From NCBI GenBank assembly GCA_001414345.1, contig LLCB01000100.1, positions 115,938 to 179,937 of the forward strand: a stretch of DNA of 64,000 nt, written 5' to 3'. The notes under the pieces were generated by a model. It was not told the origin of the DNA and did no database searches. It saw nothing but the letters and a program-made list of their open reading frames with translations. The position numbers were made by a program, and so were the translations under genes. This document shows positions 58,230 through 64,000 of the stretch, piece by piece. This DNA comes from Hymenoscyphus infarciens. Lineage: Eukaryota > Ascomycota > Leotiomycetes > Helotiales > Helotiaceae. Numbering within the stretch: the stretch's first letter is position 1; each line of letters starts with the position of its first letter.

Positions 58230-59178
58230 CCGCTCTGGTTTATGACTTGAGAAAAGAATTCTTCTTGTTCCGACCAGTCCACCTCTGTGGAAAACAAATT
58301 CCGAAATTGCGTTGCAGTTGCCGCAGTCGCATTCACCTTGGTCATGGCCGTACTTTGCATCTTCGCTGTCAAACCACTCTTCGGGGATTTTCGAGGGCTT
58401 GACAAAGGAGATCTCACGTTCCACTCCCTCTGGCACCTCGAACGTTCCCAGACCAACCAGCAACTCTTTGACTTGATATCGCTCAAGGAGTCTGAATGTC
58501 TCGAATGGCACGTTGCGAACCCCCCTCGCAAATAATAGGGCATCGAAGGGAAGTGCAAGGCTTTGCAAGATCTCTAGTGATGTCAAGGGCATTCCTTCAG
58601 GAAGGCCAAAGTCATGTTCGGGATGGGTCCACTCCTTCGGCTAAACGCCATAAGTGTGTTCGCAAGGACTCAATCCGCCCTTGCCGCATAATCCACAAGA
58701 CCACGCGGTATATCCAGGCTTACAATGACCAGGTAGATATACGGTGTCGATATCTAGGTTGCAGAAACGAAGTCGTTCTTTGTTTCCAGTCACTCGAATA
58801 GAATTTAGGCGAAGCGATGAAACCACTTGTCTTGCTTCTTTTACAGGCGTTGAAACCCTCATTAACCTGGGAACGAAGTGTGCGGTTGTCTGGGACCTGT
58901 ATCTGCGGTATTTTACATGCATAAGCCCAGATCATGCTTCCTTCGTCCGCGAAATAGAATGCTTCGTAGGATCACAAAGTAGCTCACCAGCGAATCTCGG
59001 CCGGGAGTGCATTGAAGCGTGGGAACCGCGTGCCCTTATCCAGGGCCAAAGAATCTGACTTGAGCATAACAACGTTGTCTTGTAGGCGTTGAACTTGTGC
59101 GTTCAGTTGGATATTCTCGTCTTCTAGGTCCTGCACGGATCCGGCAAGTCGAACCAAGTTTCGGGAGGGCTGCGACAT
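58230..59178 (-). pseudogene. 2EXR-domain gene broken by a frameshift and an in-frame stop
   Basis: On the minus strand a coiled-coil start (MSQPSRNLVRLAGSVQDLED, then LNAQVQRLQDNVVMLKSD) leads into a 2EXR domain: RFPRFNALPAEIR, an intron of about 55 bp ending before CMIWAYACKIPQIQVPDNR, and NEGFNACK. There the frame is lost: the natural continuation, EARQVVSSLRLNSIRVTG, lies one base out of phase at an A4 run (plus-strand T4, 58839-58842). It continues through DTVYLPGHCKPGYTAWSCGL to EHTYGV, then hits TAG at 58641-58643, after which the same frame reads on for about 135 codons (PKEWTHPEHDFGLPEG, LQSLALPFDALLFARGVRN). Either the gene is dead or both lesions are assembly errors. A longer start at 59436 is possible but would leave three bases to the neighbouring stop. 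Confidence 0.75.
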
Positions 59179-59439
59179 GCCTGGTGGATTTGACGTTGTC
59201 CATTTTGAAATCGCCGAGGTACGAGATCTCTGGCTTCTTTGTGGTTTTACTTGAGATCTTGGTGACTCTTGATAGGAGTCGTGAGACTTTCTCAAGAAGC
59301 CAAGTGTTGTTGAGAGAGAACCTGGAAGGAAGAAAGTATGAACGCGTCCCGAGGGTAGCACCTTCCTCCGCACGACTTCGACGCGTGTGCACGTGACATC
59401 GAGAAAAACCCCCGGTCGTTCCTTCCCTTTTCCCATTGC

Positions 59440-59973
59440 TCACGATTGAAAACTTCCCTTGGTAATACCAACCTGCTGAGCGACTGGAATCTGGTTCCCT
59501 TGATCATCCCATACAGCCTCCAAAGCTGCAGTCGAAGTCTCCACCTCCGTATCATCAATTATGTACCCCGCTCCTCGCAGCGATGCCACAACAGTGCAAA
59601 GCCAGAATCTGCATCCTTGCCCTCCAGGACTAAATATATACTTGTCATACCCAGAAGCAATAATATGATCGAGGATATTTCCAGCTGTCATATCTGCAGC
59701 AACGGAAAGCCGGATGGTTTTGACTGCATCCTCGGTGTGGACACAGTTGTCACTTATGATAAGGTCGAGAGAATTATCTGGACCTGTAGGACTGGGATCA
59801 CATCGTATCGACTTAGAATCCGTCCCTGCGAGGTACATAACCCAGTGGTTGGTCAACTTTGCGTCGATTGCCAGCGAGACTGGATTTGCCGGGTATGCGT
59901 AGAGGTAGATGGCGGTGACGGGTCTGGATGAGATGGTATCGGCGAGAGATTTGGGGATATAAGCAAGAGGCAT
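59440..59973 (-). CDS. Uncharacterised protein, DUF7770-like
   Basis: A single exon encodes 177 residues starting MPLAYIPKSLADTI. The middle contains NHWVMYLAGTDSKSIRCDPS, then VKTIRLSVAADMTAGNILDH and YDKYIFSPGGQGCRFWLCTV. This pattern recalls the fungal DUF7770 family as I remember it (an NHW-strand, an SVRID-like strand and a final GQGCRxW motif). No catalytic residues or membrane segments are evident. The stop lies close upstream of the 2EXR pseudogene on the same strand. The family name is a recollection only; the coding status is better supported by the long clean frame. Confidence 0.6.
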   Translation of the reverse strand: MPLAYIPKSLADTISSRPVTAIYLYAYPANPVSLAIDAKLTNHWVMYLAGTDSKSIRCDPSPTGPDNSLDLIISDNCVHTEDAVKTIRLSVAADMTAGNILDHIIASGYDKYIFSPGGQGCRFWLCTVVASLRGAGYIIDDTEVETSTAALEAVWDDQGNQIPVAQQVGITKGSFQS

Positions 59974-61833
59974 TTTGAGCTGAGCCTAGCGACGGTCCCG
60001 TCGCTGTATGAATGAGAAAATAAAAGAATGTGTGGGAGGAAGAAAAGGTTGGGAACACGATGAACCCCGCTCTTCTGTTGATGTTGATTGGTTACAAAAG
60101 TGCAACCAATCGTAATTGATTTTCCCAACAATTCAGAACAAGTCGCTTTCCATTTCTACGCAACTACCTACTACCCTAGATCAAAAATAGACAATTATCG
60201 GATTCAAACCTCTTAAAAGCCTAAACGCTGTAGACCATTGTTGTTCCGTCACACTCTCGACGGGAGGAAACGTGAAAAAGGTAAAAACTAGAACAATGTA
60301 GGTAAGACAAAGTAGCGTTGGATTCCTATTTTCTACAAGATTTCAGGGCATCACGATTATCTCTTTATTAAGACAAATTCGGAGGTAAGAAAAAGATCGA
60401 CAATAAGTAGAAACGACAGATTTTTAGATTTTTACTAGAAAAAGTAAAGCTAGTCTCGCGTTGGGGGTTTGCAGCTGAATTTTTTGCCACTCCTTTGAGA
60501 GCCATTGGTCACGCTTCTACAGGGTGGTTCCTGCGAGGAAGACTTAGTATGCCTACGCATTCTTCTATATCGATTTAGCTCTTAGGTCATGTCACAAAGG
60601 ACTTAATTCTCTTATAGTAAGTGGTGTATCAGTAGCGGCTCGTAATCTCACCTTTGGAAAATTCGAGAGAAGTTTGAAATCACTTGAAACAATACCAATT
60701 ACTCGACTTCAACCTACATGAATGCCTGCAAAGTGGACGGGAATAACCTCTACCTTATATTTCGATTCCTTGCTTAAAAACTGTTATTTTTTGCCACACG
60801 AGTGCGTAATTTCCACCTCGATTTTTTCTCCTGTTCTCAAAGATTTAACATGAGTGGTCTTCTACTTTGTTACCGGTGTTTGACATAGGACTTGAATTAA
60901 AAACACAATAGTCCTCGCCTATCGATATAGACGCTGTTAAAGAGAATTGTATGTTTCAAACCCCTCCTTAAATTCTTACCCCACGTCTTAGTTCTCTTCA
61001 AAGTCCACCCTCGAATTACTGTCCAAAAAGAATTTAAGACTAGGAAATCTACTTTCAACAGTAGGAGAGGAATCGACAGCAAATTTTATTAGAGCGTAGT
61101 CGTTCGCACAGATACCCTTCAATTTTCCCCTCCAGAAATGGTTCAGTTTCTAACTTTATGTCTACAGTTTTCTAGAAATCTTGCGAGCCACTTCGGTAAT
61201 GTCCAAACTTTGCATGGCAGGAACACACTCCGTATGAGCGTTCTGAGGAGTATCTCTGAACATTGTTGCTACTGTCCTCAACGTCGATACTTTCTAGTAA
61301 ACCCCCCTCGTACATGGAATGAACAGTTTGTACCTAGCTGTCTCTTAAAGTGTTATTTCCTTCTTTTGAAACCTCAAAATCTGTTCTGCTGTTACACTCT
61401 GTAAACATCTTTTCATCTATTGTGTATATTCAAACAGACAGGGAGTTTTCAAATATTCACTGCCCTGGAGTTTATCGACTTCATTTACGAAAATAGATAA
61501 ATCCGTCCACGGTTTAATAGTTTGGATTCCTAGTTTATAGAGAAGGGATATACTCACTATCAGTTATCCATCCATTGTCCTGGCTGCGATCACCGCAGGA
61601 CAGCGTGTGGGACTGAAACCATCTTTGCACTTCTATAAAATTCTTGTCCACCTTATATGTCAACCCTCAACTTCCTCCCAAGAGAACCCCCCGTTCTGGA
61701 TTCTCTCATACTGAACTATAATATAGAATGAAGCATTGTGAAAATCTGCTGCAGTGAATAAAACGCGGTACATCACCTTTGATTTGCGTCTCTAGCAAGA
61801 GGAAGAAGAAGAAGAAGAAGAAAAGTAACACGG
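59974..61833. other. 1.9-kb region without a recognised gene
   Basis: Normal to AT-leaning composition with short frames only (for example 61138-61404). A (GAA)n tract sits at about 61800-61825. The left part should carry the promoter of the DUF7770-like gene. Confidence 0.45.
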
Positions 61834-61891
61834 ATGCTCAAAGCAGAACATGAATTTTATAGAAACCAAGGAGTCATTTCCCTTCTTGATG

Positions 61892-62789
61892 CAGTGTGGT
61901 CGATAGTATTTGCAATATTGTACTACTACGATATATTGTTGGAAACCTACTTTAATATATACTATTTATACCATTTAAATGCTACGATATCTAATAATAT
62001 TATCCTTTATATTATTGGTATTTTAATCGATATTATAATAATATCGTAGTGTTACTAAGCTTAAATATTTAAGCTTTTTACTCTAGATTTTAACTCTACT
62101 TCTTTTTAGCCTCATCTTTTAAAACTATATAGTACAAGGTATAGTACTAAAAATATAGTACTGAATAGCTAGAATTATAGATCTATTTAAATAGAGTATT
62201 TTAAAAAAAGAATTATATAAATAGCTCTTAAACTAAACTAAGTAACATAAAGTGATAAATATAGCCTATATAAGCGGAAAACATATCTAAAAATCTATTA
62301 ATACTAAATACTAATTCAATAATAACAACGTTAGATTAATAGCTAGAATAAATATAAAAACTAGTATATTAAATGTATTAAATTTTACCCTTTAATTATA
62401 TATAAAGATTAACTAAATCGATAAATAAAAAATCATTTAGTCTAAATACTAGCTAAATTATATATATAATTCTATAAAACGATTATATTAGTTTAAAAAA
62501 ATAAAGCTAAGCTTTCTAGTATACGCTTAATCTTTATTTAATAAAGTATATAATACATAGTTTAGTAATAAGTAAGTAATAAAAGAGTATATAGAAAAAG
62601 TGTAAATAACCTTATTTTGAGAAAAAGTGGGTTTTAGCGCTTATAAGTTATTAAAAGATATACCGTATAATATCACGATATTACGATCGTATTATAGCGT
62701 ATTGGGATACGTACTACTAGGATATCATAATAATATATTAATCTAAAATACTACAGTATTTTATCACGATAATACTATCGACCACACTG
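61892..62789. mobile_element. hAT-type MITE (898 bp) with 8-bp target duplication
   Basis: The ends are inverted copies of CAGTGTGGTCGATAGTATT (61892-61910 and 62771-62789, 19 of 19). CAGTG is the usual start of hAT elements. The flanks are TCTTGATG (61884-61891) and TCTTGAAG (62790-62797), an 8-bp duplication with one mismatch, the size made by hAT transposases. The interior is AT-rich with short inverted ACTACGATAT/ATATCGTAGT segments near 61921-61932 and 62040-62051. It has no transposase frame, so it is non-autonomous. Confidence 0.85.
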
Positions 62790-62797
62790 TCTTGAAG

Positions 62798-63250
62798 TAT
62801 CAAGGTATTTTCGAAAGTACAAAAGAAATCGACAGCAACAGACTAAGACTCTACAAAAGTTCCACCTCTGAGACACCCTACCCTGTCTTTTAGCTTGATA
62901 TCACCTGAGAGGTTAATTTTGCGAAGGCTCTGATCGAAAGGCATCCGTACGGCTTTCCTATCTGCCATCGTATCAGAATGTGACTACATCTTATTGAGGC
63001 CGAGAGTTGATTTTCCCACAGGCTTTGAAGTTTTAATTATGTCAAGCTTCGGAGTACTGAAAATAAAGGAATGAAGGTTGAATCTAGTAAAAGAATTTCT
63101 CTGTCTTTAGTTCTCCTCTGCCTTTCTGGAATAATCTAAAAATAGGAACTGTCTTTCACTTTACTTTTAGTAACTTTTAGAAGCCTCTGAAACAACTAGA
63201 AGAATAAACTAATTCAATCACTCTTACTACGGAGGACATTAGCAGAGAGT
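62798..63250. other. Unique-looking spacer
   Basis: About 450 bp of more normal composition between the hAT element and the next AT-rich block. No gene was recognised. Confidence 0.4.
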
Positions 63251-64000
63251 TAGCTAATACGAAAACAGAAAACAGAAAACATAAAATAGACTTTTGAGTA
63301 TAAAAAAAAAGTCTTATTTTTAAGACTTAAAAGGCTACTCTATAGAGTAACTAAGATTTATCAGAGGCTTATAATTTAATATCTATTTTATTTAAGTTTT
63401 GATTATTAAAAGAAGAAGATAAAGTATCGCTTAATTAAAGTCTAAGTATAGCCCGAGGTATAGCCTAAGAATCGAGAGTATAGCTTTAGGCTTAGAAGTA
63501 GAGCTTAAGACTCGGCTAGTCTCTAGTTATATACTAATACTAAGAACACTTTAGTTTTAAGCTAGCTTCTAATACTCTCTACTATCTCTTTAAATATAGA
63601 ATCTTTTTTTTAAAAGAAAAATATCAAGTAAATTAGTAGCTAATAAGGTGTCTACTCTTAAGAAAAATTCTTCTATTTTAACTAAGTTCTATAACTAGCT
63701 ATATGACTCTAAATCTATAGCTGAAATTAAGTTATATAAGATTTTATAATTTAATTCTTATATAATTTCTCTTTTTAAAAAAACTAAGTTAACTTTTTCT
63801 AAATAATAGAAGCTAGTCTTTTATATTATATATAATTTCTTTTTAACCTCTTTAACTATAAATACTTGTTTAAATAAATATATATACTATTTTATTTTTT
63901 TATCTTTTTATTAAGAGCCTGTTTAGCTCGTATATATTAGTTCTTTTATAATATATATACTACTAAAAATAATAAGATAATATAATATATATATATATAT
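63251..64000. repeat. RIP-degraded AT-rich block, cut by window end
   Basis: AT-rich, without open frames. At 63915 it contains GAGCCTGTTTAGCTCG, the same terminus as the MITE at 45502-45949, so a second copy of that family starts here and continues past the window. Confidence 0.65.

Noticed and set aside
59036..59443. 135-codon minus-strand frame overlapping the 2EXR gene start
   Set aside because: It is a shadow of the frame that carries the coiled coil and the 2EXR motif.
61834..62049. Hydrophobic 71-codon frame near 61.9 kb
   Set aside because: It crosses the left end of the hAT element; the Ile/Tyr-rich sequence is what AT-rich DNA encodes by chance.

Overview
The window looks like a chromosome segment from a filamentous ascomycete (Pezizomycotina, possibly a leotiomycete). 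Genes are spread over both strands and broken by short introns of about 50-60 bp with GT..AG ends. They encode typical fungal products (TAF8, COX7A, a Sif2/TBL1-like WD40 protein, GH51 arabinofuranosidase, siderophore transporter, 2EXR and NACHT-ankyrin proteins). Ordinary gene-rich DNA alternates with very AT-rich blocks at about 1-3400, 19780-21140, 27000-29800, 32480-39000 and 63250-64000. These blocks carry the mark of repeat-induced point mutation (RIP): C:G to T:A decay, with Gln and Trp codons turned into stops. No tRNA, rRNA or CRISPR was recognised.

Layout. 1-3.4 kb: RIP-degraded repeats. 3.8-8.2 kb: F-box protein (-), a three-exon COX7A gene (-), TAF8 (+). 8.2-13.3 kb: mostly non-coding, with one small secreted protein at 11.4 kb. 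13.3-15.7 kb: a decayed NACHT-ankyrin (STAND) gene, followed by a MITE at 16.3-16.9 kb. 17.2-19.4 kb: Sif2/TBL1-like gene in six exons. 19.8-21.1 kb: RIP-killed Tc1/mariner-type transposase. 22.8-23.9 kb: TMEM115-like Golgi membrane protein. 24-27 kb: no recognisable gene. 27-39 kb: a repeat block holding an island with a 2EXR remnant and an intact APH/AIM9-like kinase. The island lies between two oppositely oriented copies of one TA-flanked inverted-repeat element, and a complete non-autonomous LTR element sits nearby. 39.8-45.4 kb: a sugar transporter and a GH51 arabinofuranosidase, divergently transcribed from a 1.25-kb spacer, a plausible arabinose uptake/release pair. 45.5-46.3 kb: a MITE and a minisatellite. 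46.7-59.97 kb: methyltransferase, alkyltransferase-like protein, GPI-type cysteine-rich surface protein, YPI1 phosphatase inhibitor, a small cysteine-rich protein, a siderophore transporter, a broken 2EXR gene and a DUF7770-like gene. 60-64 kb: non-coding, with a hAT-type MITE at 61.9-62.8 kb and more RIP-degraded repeat.

Spliced models were built by hand from splice signals and reading-frame continuity. Where lengths are given, the exon phases sum to an exact codon count. Family assignments come from remembered motifs, not from a search. The most notable material is the set of structurally definable mobile elements and two genes (NACHT-ankyrin and 2EXR) that carry clear inactivating lesions.
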